In this document: one piece after another, positions 28,301 to 36,883 of the stretch
Position numbering within the stretch: the first letter of the stretch is position 1
Layout: every line of letters begins with the position of its first letter
Source of the DNA: Sphingobacterium sp.
Lineage (GTDB): Bacteria > Bacteroidota > Bacteroidia > Sphingobacteriales > Sphingobacteriaceae
Direction of reading: 5' to 3'
DNA: 50,509 nucleotides
Assembly (NCBI GenBank): GCA_022712315.1
Contig: JALAGS010000155.1
Span: forward strand, 1-50,509
Notes under the pieces: generated by a model
Seen by the model: only the letters and a program-made list of their open reading frames with translations
Database searches by the model: none
Told to the model about the DNA's origin: nothing
Program-made: the position numbers and the translations under genes

Positions 28301-28424
28301 CGAAAACTTATTGACATTTTATGGGCATCAGGGAATGGATCCAGAGCAGACGGTAAATGGAGCGACCTATTTCCGTTATCCGGCAATGCGAACAATATCT
28401 GGTGGTATTCAGCTTGTTTTTTAA
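25314..28424 (+). CDS. SusC/RagA-family TonB-dependent outer-membrane transporter
   Basis: A 1036-residue SusC protein. Signal peptide ending LYAQQ, carboxypeptidase-regulatory-like domain (about 28-108), then DLEEVVVVAYGTAKRTSITG, the plug domain with NITKALEGQVPGLQ, IRIRGIGSI and SISVLKDAASSALYGSRGANGVIIITTK, and a beta-barrel ending GGIQLVF. It is a full-length member separate in sequence from the SusC at 19607. It has its own promoter with a palindromic frame, and its SusD partner starts 27 nt after it. No enzyme gene accompanies the pair, so the ligand is unknown; a link with the upstream protease system is possible. Confidence 0.92.
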   Translation: MYAKFKYIPIAAIALSGVNMNRLYAQQRAIQGKVVDANTRQALPGVNVRISGQNQGTLTNATGEFTLNVTGDALPQLEFSFVGYESQRVKPSGTNLTLLLKPSSTDLEEVVVVAYGTAKRTSITGSVSTVSSKAIENRQVSNITKALEGQVPGLQSVASSGQPGTEAAIRIRGIGSINASSAPLIVLDGSPYAGDINSINPNDIQSISVLKDAASSALYGSRGANGVIIITTKSGVTSDNTKINLNFTQGYSTRAVRDYDQVSTDEYFQLYWEALRNKNLSNGLTAEQAASNASKTVLTDLNINPYGSQYPQPVGVDGKLVAGAKTLWNDPWTDVLQRTGVRTQADLGFSGGSAKSTYYISGGYLNDQGIAIESGFKRYNLRANIDSKVKSWLNVGLNIGGSSTQQKYPQSEDSNTANIINFTRLVPSFYPYYERNADGSYVLDGAGNKIYDFGEYRPSGATPRNNLAASLPLDRNDIRRENLSARTYLEVLFSKNLKFKSTYSVDYLNGNTHDYTNPLLGDGVNTGGYVYRSNVRTVAQTWNNLLTYERQFGLHSLNVLAGQEYYDFNSSNINGSRQQFVLPYFDEPAAASQLNNFTGSSVDYRLLSFLGRAEYNYDNKYYFSTSLRTDGSSRFSPDKRWGTFWSVGGSWKLKQEEFLKDNTTLNQLTVRASYGGQGNDNLGTYYAYKGLYTIANSLGKGGTYTGRLATPDLKWESNLNLNVGVDVSAFENRVSLSVEYFNRRSKDLLFTMPMAYSTGYTGYDANIGALKNTGVDVDIRTVPVQNDNFKWNLDVNLSHYKNKITALPKDNKPIITGNKLLRVGGSIYDFYLPEWAGVNPENGLPQWYTADNDGNKTGEKTSEYSKAGNFIAGTSLPDLVGGIQNSFTYKNFDLSALLSFSLGGKILDNDYIQLMHSGNNPGRAWSKEILERWTPENTQADVPKLTTDNLNWTSASTRFLYSGTYARLKNVSLGYRLPSDLLKRIGVEKLRVFATAENLLTFYGHQGMDPEQTVNGATYFRYPAMRTISGGIQLVF

Positions 28425-28451
28425 GGCTGTATTGTTAATCTGAGAATTTAA

Positions 28452-29945
28452 ATGAAAATCATGAAATTAAAAATTATATATATTGTATTGGCGCTTTCCC
28501 TGGTAAACGCATCGTGTAAAGATGCGCTTGAGCTGGATCCGACGACTTCGGTACCGGAAGGTGAAGTGTTTAAAAATACCGACAATGTTGCTACTGTGAT
28601 CAATGGTACCTGGAAGTACTTAAATGATACCTACTTTACTTACGCTAATCCCGGCTATACGGCAGTAATGCGTACAAGTGATGCGATGGGCAGTGATGTG
28701 GCGGTAACAACTAAATATGGCTATCGCGATGCTTATGCCTTTACGGAATTAACAAATAATCGATCAAATCGTGTCAATTCTTTTTGGATTATGCTTTATA
28801 AGGTGATTGATAACATGAACAATGTCATTGCAAAGGTAGATGGTGCTGAAGGATCTGCCGAAGCTAAAAATGTCTTGAAAGGAAGAGCTAAAGCACTACG
28901 CGCCTTTTCGTATTTAAATCTGGCAACGTTTTACCAGTTTAGCTACCTAAAGGATAAAAATGCGAAATCGGTACCGATTTATACCGAGCCCAGTACATTG
29001 TCGACTGAAGGAAAATCAAGATCAACCCAGGCAGAGGTGTATGAATTGATTTTGAAAGATCTCAAAGACAGTGAAGGACTGTTGGTTTCTGCAGGCAGAA
29101 GTGATAAATATGAGATCAATGCAGAGGTTGTCTATGGTTTGCTTGCCAGAACCTATTTGCAGGTGGGGGAATGGAAGCTAGCGGCGGAATATGCTGAAAA
29201 AGCAGCGAAAAGCTATGATTTAATGAATGCTTCAGATTATCAGGCTGGTTTCAATGATCTTGGAAATAAAGAGTGGATTTGGGGACATCAGCAAACAAAT
29301 GAGCAGAACGTCGCAAGTTATACATTTCATTATCTAGATGTATCATCGGCAGGTTCTTATTACTATAGCTTTATGGCTGATCCCTATTTTAAAGATTTAT
29401 TCGATACCAGTGATGTGCGTTACGCCTTATTTGAATGGGATAATCTGCCGGGTCGGGAAGGATTTCTACGATATAAGAAGTTTAAATTTAAATCAAATCT
29501 GATCGGTGACATTGTATATATGCGTGCTTCGGAGATGGTTTTGATTGCTGCCGAGGGTTACGCCCGGGCCGGTGAAAAAGATAAAGCAGTAGCAGCCTTG
29601 AATAAGCTACGTATAGCCAGGAATGCAAAGCTGTTTTTGGGAAATGATACGGATCAATTAATTTCAGCGATCCTGATTGAACGACGTAAGGAGCTTTGGG
29701 GCGAAGGATTTGCATTGTCAGATATCCTGAGGACGCAAGGAAAGGTGGCACGGAAATCATATGTTGACGGAGAAGGTAAACCAATTCAAGTGGAGATTGT
29801 TGGCGCTGATGGTAAACCTAAGCTGGTAAATGGTCAGGGACATCGTGTCATTAAATTCCCTAATGGTTCTGATTTCGTGGCAAACAGTCCATACTATCTA
29901 TTCTCCATTCCTTATGAAGAAACGGTTCGGAATCCGAATCTTTAG
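28452..29945 (+). CDS. SusD/RagB-family surface lipoprotein
   Basis: A 497-residue SusD protein with signal MKIMKLKIIYIVLALSLVNASC and lipobox NASC. ATG codons at 28452 and 28461 are both usable. The region VLKGRAKALRAFSYLNLATFYQFSYL is the SusD TPR signature, and IERRKELWGEGFALSDILR with the terminal SPYYLFSIPYEETVRNPNL is the conserved C-terminal block. It partners the SusC just upstream. A near-palindromic terminator follows at 29974. Confidence 0.9.
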   Translation: MKIMKLKIIYIVLALSLVNASCKDALELDPTTSVPEGEVFKNTDNVATVINGTWKYLNDTYFTYANPGYTAVMRTSDAMGSDVAVTTKYGYRDAYAFTELTNNRSNRVNSFWIMLYKVIDNMNNVIAKVDGAEGSAEAKNVLKGRAKALRAFSYLNLATFYQFSYLKDKNAKSVPIYTEPSTLSTEGKSRSTQAEVYELILKDLKDSEGLLVSAGRSDKYEINAEVVYGLLARTYLQVGEWKLAAEYAEKAAKSYDLMNASDYQAGFNDLGNKEWIWGHQQTNEQNVASYTFHYLDVSSAGSYYYSFMADPYFKDLFDTSDVRYALFEWDNLPGREGFLRYKKFKFKSNLIGDIVYMRASEMVLIAAEGYARAGEKDKAVAALNKLRIARNAKLFLGNDTDQLISAILIERRKELWGEGFALSDILRTQGKVARKSYVDGEGKPIQVEIVGADGKPKLVNGQGHRVIKFPNGSDFVANSPYYLFSIPYEETVRNPNL

Positions 29946-29973
29946 TATATTGATTGTTGATTTGTTATAAAAG

Positions 29974-30010
29974 AAATCCGGTGCACACTGTGTACTGGAT
30001 TTTCTTTTTA
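29974..30010 (+). terminator. Terminator after the second SusC/SusD pair
   Basis: AAATCCGGTGCACA pairs with TGTGTACTGGATTT through two G-T wobbles, and the sequence continues TTCTTTTT. It lies about 30 nt after the SusD stop. Confidence 0.7.
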
Positions 30011-30089
30011 TAGGATTATGTGTTTCTCCTGCCTGTTTACTGGTTATTCTCGCATGTGGTCAGTATAAGGATGTCTGGCTAACATTGAC

Positions 30090-30180
30090 TTTTCCACATT
30101 ATGTTAATAACGCTGTTGAAAACCTGTTTAAAAGAAAAGTTAGGTTATTAACAGTACTTATCCACATTATGTTGATAACC
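30090..30180. repeat. Two 19-bp direct repeats resembling DnaA boxes or dif arms
   Basis: TCCACATTATGTTRATAAC occurs at 30093-30111 (R is A) and 30161-30179 (R is G), a 68-bp step. The copies are preceded to give TTTTCCACA (30090-30098) and TTATCCACA (30158-30166), the latter a perfect DnaA box. TTATTAACA (30145-30153) and two reverse TTATYAACA sequences add weaker matches. TTATGTTRATA also resembles a XerD arm of dif. GGTTATTAAC (30143-30152) and GTTGATAACC (30171-30180) can pair, so a terminator role is possible as well. Confidence 0.5.
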
Positions 30181-31324
30181 TTTTCTTTTTCTTTTTGCTT
30201 TTGTTTAGCCAGATCACATAACCTGTGATGGGCAGCGATGCACAAAAAAGACTGACGATAAAAGCGATTATTTTTGTCCCCATGCCGGCGATACCGCCTG
30301 TATGAATATCATAGTTAAGGGCGCCCAATTTATCACCATAATGTAGCTTTTCGCTAGACTTGATTTCTCGTAGGTTATTGTCTTTTCTGTCAAAATAAAG
30401 CCAGTCAAATGTACCGCTTCGTTTTTCATCATGCCGCACCTGGATGTCCATTTCTGTTTCGGTTTGTTTTTTCAGTCGGATGGACATCATTTCAGCATCT
30501 GGGTAATTTGTCAAAGCATATCGAAGCGCGTTGTCTTGAAACTTTTTTTCTACAGCAGGCAATGGTATCGGCGAGACGATCGTGGCGCCCCCTGGCAGAG
30601 GCTGCAATAAATTGAATGTAGCGATATATGTCTTTTTGAAACCTGGAAAGGCAAAAGCAAGCCCTGTAATGGCAAAAATCAATCCGATCAATAAACTGTA
30701 AAAGCCGATGACGTTGTGAAGGTCATGATTCAGTCGCTTCCATTTAACTTTAGTGTCTAACCAAAAACTTCTTTTGAGATTCTTACCCTTCCATTTCTTA
30801 GGCCACCAAAGTACGATTCCGCTTAGTAAGATCAGCGCGAAAATTGCCGTGGACCAGGCGACAATCGGGTGACCATACTTTTTACCCAAAAGGAGATTTA
30901 GGTGAAGCTGAAGTGCCAGCTGAAAGAATTCTGTTTTTGAGTTTTCTATCTGTTGTACCTGCCCAGTATAGGGGTTGATAAATACCCGTTTGTAGTAGCG
31001 GTAATAATTCCAGTGGCCAAAAGCTTTTTCATCTGTTTTTATGGCGCGGAATACCCAGGTACGGCCTTGAGCAGGGTAGAGGTCGACCCGTGTAATCTTT
31101 TGTCCCTTTTCTAGGCTTTTCTGGGCATTGGAAATAAGTGTACTTAGTGGTAGCGGAACTGCTGAGTAGCTGGTTTCGGCTATAAAATACTTTTCAGGAT
31201 AAGCCCAGAGTTTGAGCTCATCCTGAAAGGTGTATATGCAGCCTGTCAGGCTTAGGATGAAGACCACGAAACCGGTAATGATACCCAGCCATTTATGCAA
31301 CCAAAGGATGACAGATTTTAGCAT
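30167..31324 (-). CDS. PepSY-associated transmembrane protein (iron uptake accessory)
   Basis: A 385-residue inner-membrane protein of the PepSY_TM family. It opens with LWLHKWLGIITGFVVFILSLTGCIYTFQDEL, carries conserved histidines in LHLNLLLGKKYGHPIVAWS and LNHDLHNVIGFYSLLIGLIFAITGLAFAFPGF, and ends with DIHTGGIAGMGTKIIAFIVSLFCASLPITGYVIWLNK and a Lys-rich tail. Such proteins sit next to siderophore receptors and may reduce ferric complexes in the periplasm. The gene starts 1 nt after the stop codon of the TonB receptor, a strong sign of translational coupling. Its stop codon lies within the 30090-30180 repeat region. Confidence 0.87.
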   Translation of the reverse strand: MLKSVILWLHKWLGIITGFVVFILSLTGCIYTFQDELKLWAYPEKYFIAETSYSAVPLPLSTLISNAQKSLEKGQKITRVDLYPAQGRTWVFRAIKTDEKAFGHWNYYRYYKRVFINPYTGQVQQIENSKTEFFQLALQLHLNLLLGKKYGHPIVAWSTAIFALILLSGIVLWWPKKWKGKNLKRSFWLDTKVKWKRLNHDLHNVIGFYSLLIGLIFAITGLAFAFPGFKKTYIATFNLLQPLPGGATIVSPIPLPAVEKKFQDNALRYALTNYPDAEMMSIRLKKQTETEMDIQVRHDEKRSGTFDWLYFDRKDNNLREIKSSEKLHYGDKLGALNYDIHTGGIAGMGTKIIAFIVSLFCASLPITGYVIWLNKSKKKKKRLST

Positions 31325-31325
31325 G

Positions 31326-33656
31326 TTAAAATTTGTAATTGATATTAAATGAAGCCAGCATACCTTGTCCTTTTACATATTCTTCATTCAAGGCACGGTA
31401 TTGACTGACAACAGGGTAATAGTTTTTGTTGAATAAGTTTTCTACTCCCATACCGATAGACCATTGCTTGTTTATTTGGCAGTTGCCATTTAAGTTAAAC
31501 AGATCAACCGTTTTAACGGGGCCTTCGCTGTTTTTGTATAAGCCTTTGTCGTTAGGAAGGAAGCGGTCCCGCGATCCTGTATGCACCCAGAAAAGCTGGA
31601 GAGTCAGCGGTTTGATCGGTGTATAATAGATGTATCCTGTCGCTTTGTCTGGTGAAATACGTGAACCATTTAAGTAGGATTTCGTACCGTCTTCTTTTTT
31701 GGATTTACCTTCCACATAAGCATAGGTACCACCGATGGTTAATTGTGGGGAAATAGTAGCGCTCAAGGCTATTTCATATCCATACACATCTTCCGGAAGA
31801 CGTTGTGGCATCAGGTAACCCCCAATATCGACGAGCTCAACGCCCATTTTGGATGTACTATAGTAATAAGATGCCGAAAGTTGAAAAATGCTATAATTGC
31901 TGGAAAATCCTATTTCATAGTTATTGGTAATAATCGGATCAGTTTTTAAGCTGTCTAAATCATTGTCGGTTGCCCTTCTAACGATACGGCCGAGTTCATT
32001 AATTGCAAAACCCTGTGAGAAACTAATAAATGGATTAAAGATTGCGTATTTATTGTAACGCAAACCTGCATTGAAGGTTGCTCCTTTGTAAGGGATCTTA
32101 CCACCTTTTACAGCAATACTTCCTTCGTTATTGGGACCTGTGGCAATGGTATTGAAATCTTTGATTTTAACTGTTGCATTTTCATAGCGTACACCACCTT
32201 TAAAGATTAAGTTTTCTAGGAAGTCAATTTTCACCTGGGCGTATGGAGCAACGTTTAACATATTCATATAGGGAATATAGACCCTGCCGTCGGTCAGATT
32301 TTGATCGGTTACATCATTAAGTAAATCTACACCATAGGTGATATCTGCATTCGAACCCAATACCTGAAAAGGTGTATTTAGGTTAACGCGTAGGCCTTTT
32401 TTCTCCGAATTGATTTGTGTTTGTCCCGGGCCATACCATGCTGAAGCTTTCTCAACATAACGATTCATGGATCGAAATGTATTGTAGTATGCAGAAGCAG
32501 TTAAAGATGACGAGGCGAATAGATTACTTTTAGTATAAGTCAACATGGCATTGTGGTTGTACGGAGTTCCAGCAGGTTTACCTGGATCTTCGCCTTTCAC
32601 GCCTATCGTTGGAGTTTGACCATAGACACCTGTTTGACTGATGTATCTGTTGTGTTGGTTACTTCTGTAGAAGTTGTATACAGCCGTAATATTGGAGCTA
32701 CTATCGATACGGTATCCAGCCTTTAAAAATGCATTGTATTGATAGGTGTTCGAAAGACCGTCTGTCTGACCAAGTGGAACTCCGTCGCCATCGCGCTGTA
32801 GGCCAACATAATCGGCCGAACCGCTGACAGTATAATTCCATCTGTTTTTTTGTCCGTATAATGTCTGTCCTATGCGATATCCCATGGTGCCGGCGCTATG
32901 TACGGGATTAAATGTTGTTCGCAGGCTGGTAATTCCCTGGATAGGTGCAGCGTCTTTTGAAGGATTGCGTGTAATGTAATTGATAATACCGCCTGCAGAT
33001 CCATTTCCATATATTGATGTGGCACCTTTGATAACTTCAACCCGCTCAATAACACTCGGGTCAATGGTCCGAAGATCACGTTGTCCATTCATCAAAGGCG
33101 TAGATTGCGGAATTCCATCGATCAAAACCAATACGGACCTTCCTCGGAGTGTCTGCCCCGAATTGGTCGCTTTATTGGTCGAGGTTCCCAGACCAGGAAT
33201 CGTATTACCCAAAATAGTAGAAAGGTTGGTGCTAATTTGACTCTGAGCTTCGATTTCCTTTGTTGTTAAGATCGAAACAGATGAGGGAACGGTTGAGATA
33301 CTCTCTGGTTTACGCCCAGCAGTCACAATAATTTCGTCTAATACCTGGGTGGAATTTAGCTGAAATAATAATGGCCGTTGAACCGTATCTAAATTAACCA
33401 TTTTTTCAACGGTTGAAAAACCGGTATAAGAAACGCGCAATTGAATTGGATTGCTTGAAGGTCTTTTGGCAAAAGTGAATTGTCCCAATTGATTGGAATA
33501 GCCAGCACTTTTTCCGTCAATTTTGATATTGGCTTGGCTTAAAGGTTTGTTATCCCTGTCTTTTACGATTATGGATAGTTCTTGCGCATGAAGTTGTGCG
33601 CTTAAAAACAAAAGGATTCCACTGCTGAACATCATATAGCGTGTTCTGTTTTTCAT
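31326..33656 (-). CDS. TonB-dependent siderophore receptor
   Basis: A 776-residue outer-membrane receptor. After the signal peptide (LSAQLHAQ) there is a carboxypeptidase-like domain (about 27-105), then a TonB-box-like VLDEIIVTAGRKPES, a plug domain with RGRSVLVLIDGIPQSTPL and VIERVEVIKGATSIYGNGSAGGIINYITR, and a barrel ending ASFNINYKF. The plug pattern and length fit ferric-siderophore receptors (FecA/FhuA-like) rather than SusC. Coupling to a PepSY gene supports iron uptake. The start is preceded on its strand by two TATATTTG boxes. I saw no clear Fur box. Confidence 0.88.
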   Translation of the reverse strand: MKNRTRYMMFSSGILLFLSAQLHAQELSIIVKDRDNKPLSQANIKIDGKSAGYSNQLGQFTFAKRPSSNPIQLRVSYTGFSTVEKMVNLDTVQRPLLFQLNSTQVLDEIIVTAGRKPESISTVPSSVSILTTKEIEAQSQISTNLSTILGNTIPGLGTSTNKATNSGQTLRGRSVLVLIDGIPQSTPLMNGQRDLRTIDPSVIERVEVIKGATSIYGNGSAGGIINYITRNPSKDAAPIQGITSLRTTFNPVHSAGTMGYRIGQTLYGQKNRWNYTVSGSADYVGLQRDGDGVPLGQTDGLSNTYQYNAFLKAGYRIDSSSNITAVYNFYRSNQHNRYISQTGVYGQTPTIGVKGEDPGKPAGTPYNHNAMLTYTKSNLFASSSLTASAYYNTFRSMNRYVEKASAWYGPGQTQINSEKKGLRVNLNTPFQVLGSNADITYGVDLLNDVTDQNLTDGRVYIPYMNMLNVAPYAQVKIDFLENLIFKGGVRYENATVKIKDFNTIATGPNNEGSIAVKGGKIPYKGATFNAGLRYNKYAIFNPFISFSQGFAINELGRIVRRATDNDLDSLKTDPIITNNYEIGFSSNYSIFQLSASYYYSTSKMGVELVDIGGYLMPQRLPEDVYGYEIALSATISPQLTIGGTYAYVEGKSKKEDGTKSYLNGSRISPDKATGYIYYTPIKPLTLQLFWVHTGSRDRFLPNDKGLYKNSEGPVKTVDLFNLNGNCQINKQWSIGMGVENLFNKNYYPVVSQYRALNEEYVKGQGMLASFNINYKF

Positions 33657-33672
33657 GGTAATTTATTTAGAT

Positions 33673-33698
33673 CAAATATAAATTAATGCGCAAATATA
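33673..33698 (-). promoter_or_regulatory. -7 boxes upstream of the siderophore receptor
   Basis: On the minus strand TATATTTG, the Bacteroidota -7 consensus, occurs at 33698-33691 and again at 33680-33673. Both lie within 45 bp of the receptor start. The -33 elements are weak. The farther copy leaves a more plausible leader. Confidence 0.5.
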
Positions 33699-33905
33699 GG
33701 TTATTTTATATTTGTCTTAACATATATCTCCTATTTTTTTTGATTTTTTTTTAGTTGTTATTCTGTGATTTTCAGACTGATTTGGTATATTATTTAGCTA
33801 CTGGCTGCTATAAAATTAGCTTAGGTGTTTTTACCGATCGGGGAGTATGATCCGATGGATTGGCTGTTTACATGAATTGAACACCCTGTTAAAGATTTAT
33901 TGATC

Positions 33906-33935
33906 TTGGATCGTTAATTTAGTCCTATATTTTTG
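33906..33935 (+). promoter_or_regulatory. Promoter of the glycerophosphodiesterase gene
   Basis: TTG (33906-33908) is followed after 19 bp by TATTTTTG (33928-33935), matching the Bacteroidota -33/-7 arrangement. The predicted start site near 33941 leaves a leader of about 34 nt. The rest of the 318-bp gap (33657-33974) is AT-rich with T-runs and shows no ORF. Confidence 0.65.
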
Positions 33936-33974
33936 ATAATTTAGATTGATCAACTCGTCCCTAATGATAAATTA

Positions 33975-34844
33975 ATGAAAAGAACATTTTTATTCCTTTT
34001 TGTATGCTCATGCTCAGTCGTCTTTGGGCAAAAAATCCATTCCTTACAATTTGAATCTCCTCAGGCGATGCGCGATTATTTTACGTATTCTGTAGAAAAA
34101 AAGATGGTGAGTGGCCATCGGGGAACAATTGAGGCGGGACTTCCTGAGAATTCGATTGCGGGATTTGAGGCTGTATTGCAAAAGACGCCGGCTATTTTTG
34201 AGATCGACCCGCGTTACACCAAGGATAGTGTTGCTATCTTGATGCATGATGCGACATTGGATCGGACCACAAATGGAAAAGGAAAAGTATCAGACTATAC
34301 TTGGGATGAATTGCGCAAGCTGAAATTAAAGGATCAGGCAGGAAATATTACCCGATATGGTATTAACACTCTTGATGAAGTCATTCAATGGGCAAAAGGT
34401 AAAACTATTCTGAATCTTGACAAGAAAGACCTACCGCTGGCAGCTACCGCAGCAATACTGAAAAAGTATCATGCTTACAGTTGGGTGTGGGTTACGGTAC
34501 ATGATGTTGAGCAGGCGAGCTATTATTTGGGGCAAAGCCCTGAACAGTATATGTCTATGCATATTAAAGATCAGGCTGCTTTAGAAAAATTTAAAGCCTC
34601 TGGCTTACCCTATGACCGTATGATTGTTTATATCGGGCCAGAACTAAAGAATGCCAATCAGGCGATGTATCAATTTTTCAACAGTAAGGGTGTGATGTGT
34701 ATGATTTCAGCGGCACCTACTTACGATAAATTGAAGACAAGAGCAGAACGTGCTGAAAAATATAAAGCGGTATTTGCAGAAGGAGCCTCAATTCTCGAGT
34801 CCGATCTTCCCATGGAAGTAGGCGAAGTCATCGATTCGCTTTGA
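33975..34844 (+). CDS. Secreted glycerophosphodiester phosphodiesterase-family protein
   Basis: A 289-residue exported enzyme of the GDPD fold, which hydrolyses glycerophosphodiesters to an alcohol and glycerol-3-phosphate. Signal peptide to about residue 19 (VVFGQK). The catalytic residues are present: His48-Arg49 in GHRGT, PENS (57-60), Glu77 and Asp79 in FEIDPRYTKD, His91 in MHDATLDRTTNGKG. Lys135-region LNLDKKD and the late ESDLP motif are also typical. It is monocistronic and converges on a TPR gene 10 bp away. Confidence 0.88.
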   Translation: MKRTFLFLFVCSCSVVFGQKIHSLQFESPQAMRDYFTYSVEKKMVSGHRGTIEAGLPENSIAGFEAVLQKTPAIFEIDPRYTKDSVAILMHDATLDRTTNGKGKVSDYTWDELRKLKLKDQAGNITRYGINTLDEVIQWAKGKTILNLDKKDLPLAATAAILKKYHAYSWVWVTVHDVEQASYYLGQSPEQYMSMHIKDQAALEKFKASGLPYDRMIVYIGPELKNANQAMYQFFNSKGVMCMISAAPTYDKLKTRAERAEKYKAVFAEGASILESDLPMEVGEVIDSL

Positions 34845-34854
34845 CGGATGAGTG

Positions 34855-35280
34855 TCAATCCAAATCAATATTATTACCTATAAATGTTAGATATTTAGGT
34901 GATTCATCTTCGAAAATGTCTCTTCCTTCCATCATATAAGCACGGAGAAGATATTCCTGGGCAAGCTCACTATTATTGTCTTCGAGGTAACATTGTCCCA
35001 GACGCAGCATGATAAAAGGATTTTCGTATGCATTCTCGATAATATTGTGTTTTGCCTTTTCAAAATGGGAAAGTGCATTCGTAAAATCGTCCAGCAAGAA
35101 ATAGGCGTCTCCTATAGAGGCTTCGAGCCAAAGACTTTCAGCGTGAACATTCTGTGGACTAGGGACTAGATCCAATGCTTCGGTCCACACCCGGATTGCT
35201 TCTTGATAGTTGCCTTCATCACATTGGATGTTTCCTTCTTCGCTGAGTTGGTCTATTCTGTCTAATGTTTGATCATCCAT
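34855..35280 (-). CDS. Tetratricopeptide-repeat protein
   Basis: A 141-residue soluble acidic protein without signal peptide. Two to three TPR-like helical pairs are visible: IDQLSEEGNIQCDEGNYQEAIRVWTEAL (about 9-36), LWLEASIGDAYFLLDDFTNALSHFEKA (about 47-73) and IMLRLGQCYLEDNNSELAQEYLLRAY (about 84-109). It is probably a cytoplasmic adaptor. Related small TPR proteins in Bacteroidota are sometimes linked to contact-dependent or immunity loci, but nothing here supports that. Confidence 0.7.
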   Translation of the reverse strand: MDDQTLDRIDQLSEEGNIQCDEGNYQEAIRVWTEALDLVPSPQNVHAESLWLEASIGDAYFLLDDFTNALSHFEKAKHNIIENAYENPFIMLRLGQCYLEDNNSELAQEYLLRAYMMEGRDIFEDESPKYLTFIGNNIDLD

Positions 35281-35334
35281 GACATATTATTCTTTAGAGT
35301 GCCCTACTAAGATAAGAAAACTATAGAACAAAAA

Positions 35335-35359
35335 AGCGGAAAAACATACTTCTTCCGCT
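35335..35359 (-). terminator. Intrinsic terminator of the third SusC/SusD operon
   Basis: AGCGGAA (35335-35341) and TTCCGCT (35353-35359) form a 7-bp stem. On the minus strand the stem is followed by TTTTTT, the expected form for ending the SusD transcript 25 bp upstream. Confidence 0.8.
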
Positions 35360-35384
35360 CTTTGATATAATTTTTATCGGTGTT

Positions 35385-36824
35385 TTACTCAACATCAAAC
35401 CACAGTTTGGTTAACAACGTATTACTGCCCTGGCGTGCGATGGCTTCTTGGTAACTTGCTCCGTTAAGTGATTGTTCTGTGCCGGGATATAAAAAACGCA
35501 ATGGAATTTTTCCGCTTAAAGCCCCTGCTTTGGCAGCTGTTAATTGTGGGTAATCTAATCGACGCCATTCAGCAAAGGCTTCAAGCCCCTGTCCATATAA
35601 GGCGATCCATTTTTGTTCTCCAATCGATTTTTTGTATGCTTTGGAGTCGAATTTAACAGATGCTTGATTGAGGTAGTTAACAATTAGCTCATTACCGATT
35701 TTATATTGCTCCAAAGAGGCGCGGATTGCCTGCTGGTAATAGATTTCGGCATCGCCTGTAATAAATCCTCGGCTTACCGCCTCAGACAGCCCAAAAAGTG
35801 TTTCCGAATAACTTAAGATTACTGCTGGAGCATGTGGGTCTCTAAAATAAATACCGGGTCTTGAGGTACGTGCGAAACCTAAATTACTTGCATCACTCGC
35901 TGTTAAACCATTTGGTACCCCAATATATTTTTCTGGTGTAGAGGTAGTGGTCGTATCTGCATAAATGCCCAATCGGGGGTCGTTCAATGATCGTAGTTTG
36001 TCTATTATTGTTTTACTGACCCTATAGTCCTCTCTTGCTTCGAAAGAGGCACTGACAGGATTACGATATGGTGCATCGCGATATACGAGTAGTGCATTGT
36101 CTGTATTTGAGGTGAAATATCCGCTTCCTTCTGCTGCGATCTCTTGTAATGTTGTTTTGGAAAGATTTGGTAATCGATCAGCAATACGTAAGGCTATGCG
36201 TAGACGCAAGGCATTCGTAAAACGTTTCCATTGCGCAATGTTACCATTATAGATGATGTCTCCCTCAATGTTCTTTCCACTGGTACTCAATAAAGTCTGA
36301 GCATTTTTGAGATCGTTCAATAAGCCAGTGTATACTTTTTCCTGTGTATCGTAATGGGGTGTTAAGTAGAGGTCAATATTTCCCGCTTCAGTATAAGGGA
36401 TTTCACCGTAGGCATCCGTAAGTAAGGTAAATACCCACGATTGTAAAACAATTGCCACACCTTTATAATTGTTGTTGTCCGTGTTTGCTGCCAGTTTCTG
36501 AATTATTTTCAATTGGCTAATGCTTTTCGAATACCACGTAGACCAGCCTTCGTTAAAATCATTGTTTGTAAAAATGTAACGGTCAGGGTCAGTATACTGG
36601 ATTCTAGCCCAATGTTGGACAAACAAGAGGCTGGAAGCAAGGTTATTACTTATGCCCCAGTAGCTATCAGTTGTCGTCTTAATCGTACTAGTTAGCAGAT
36701 AGGCTGGTTGAGGAGTTTCTGCTTCATTCTGATTTTGGTTTACTTTTGCCAACTCATCTTTACAGGACGTAGTTAGGCCCAGTAAGAGAAAAAGTCCTGC
36801 TATATGTTTGCTATTTATTTTCAT
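35385..36824 (-). CDS. SusD/RagB-family lipoprotein (SusD-like_2 type)
   Basis: A 479-residue lipoprotein with signal MKINSKHIAGLFLLLGLTTSC (lipobox TTSC). The sequence fits the SusD-like_2 subgroup: LASSLLFVQHWARIQYTDPDRY near the start, YKGVAIVLQSWVFTLLTDAYGEIPYTEA, WKRFTNALRLRIALRIA, and the C-terminal EQKWIALYGQGLEAFAEWRRLDYP. It binds the ligand at the cell surface for the SusC encoded 59 bp upstream in the same direction. The absence of a hydrolase next to it leaves the ligand unknown. Confidence 0.88.
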   Translation of the reverse strand: MKINSKHIAGLFLLLGLTTSCKDELAKVNQNQNEAETPQPAYLLTSTIKTTTDSYWGISNNLASSLLFVQHWARIQYTDPDRYIFTNNDFNEGWSTWYSKSISQLKIIQKLAANTDNNNYKGVAIVLQSWVFTLLTDAYGEIPYTEAGNIDLYLTPHYDTQEKVYTGLLNDLKNAQTLLSTSGKNIEGDIIYNGNIAQWKRFTNALRLRIALRIADRLPNLSKTTLQEIAAEGSGYFTSNTDNALLVYRDAPYRNPVSASFEAREDYRVSKTIIDKLRSLNDPRLGIYADTTTTSTPEKYIGVPNGLTASDASNLGFARTSRPGIYFRDPHAPAVILSYSETLFGLSEAVSRGFITGDAEIYYQQAIRASLEQYKIGNELIVNYLNQASVKFDSKAYKKSIGEQKWIALYGQGLEAFAEWRRLDYPQLTAAKAGALSGKIPLRFLYPGTEQSLNGASYQEAIARQGSNTLLTKLWFDVE

Positions 36825-36883
36825 TTTTGAATCGTTATTTGTTTATCAATTATCTGATGTCAATAGTATTTACACTCATCTTC

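Noticed and set aside
30090..30180. Chromosomal origin of replication
   Set aside because: DnaA-like boxes are present, but the genes converge, no dnaA or typical origin genes are near, and the boxes can also be read as part of a terminator. Kept only as a repeat to check.
33657..33974. Fur box for the siderophore receptor
   Set aside because: No 19-bp match to the GATAATGATAATCATTATC type was found; only -7 boxes and T-runs are visible.
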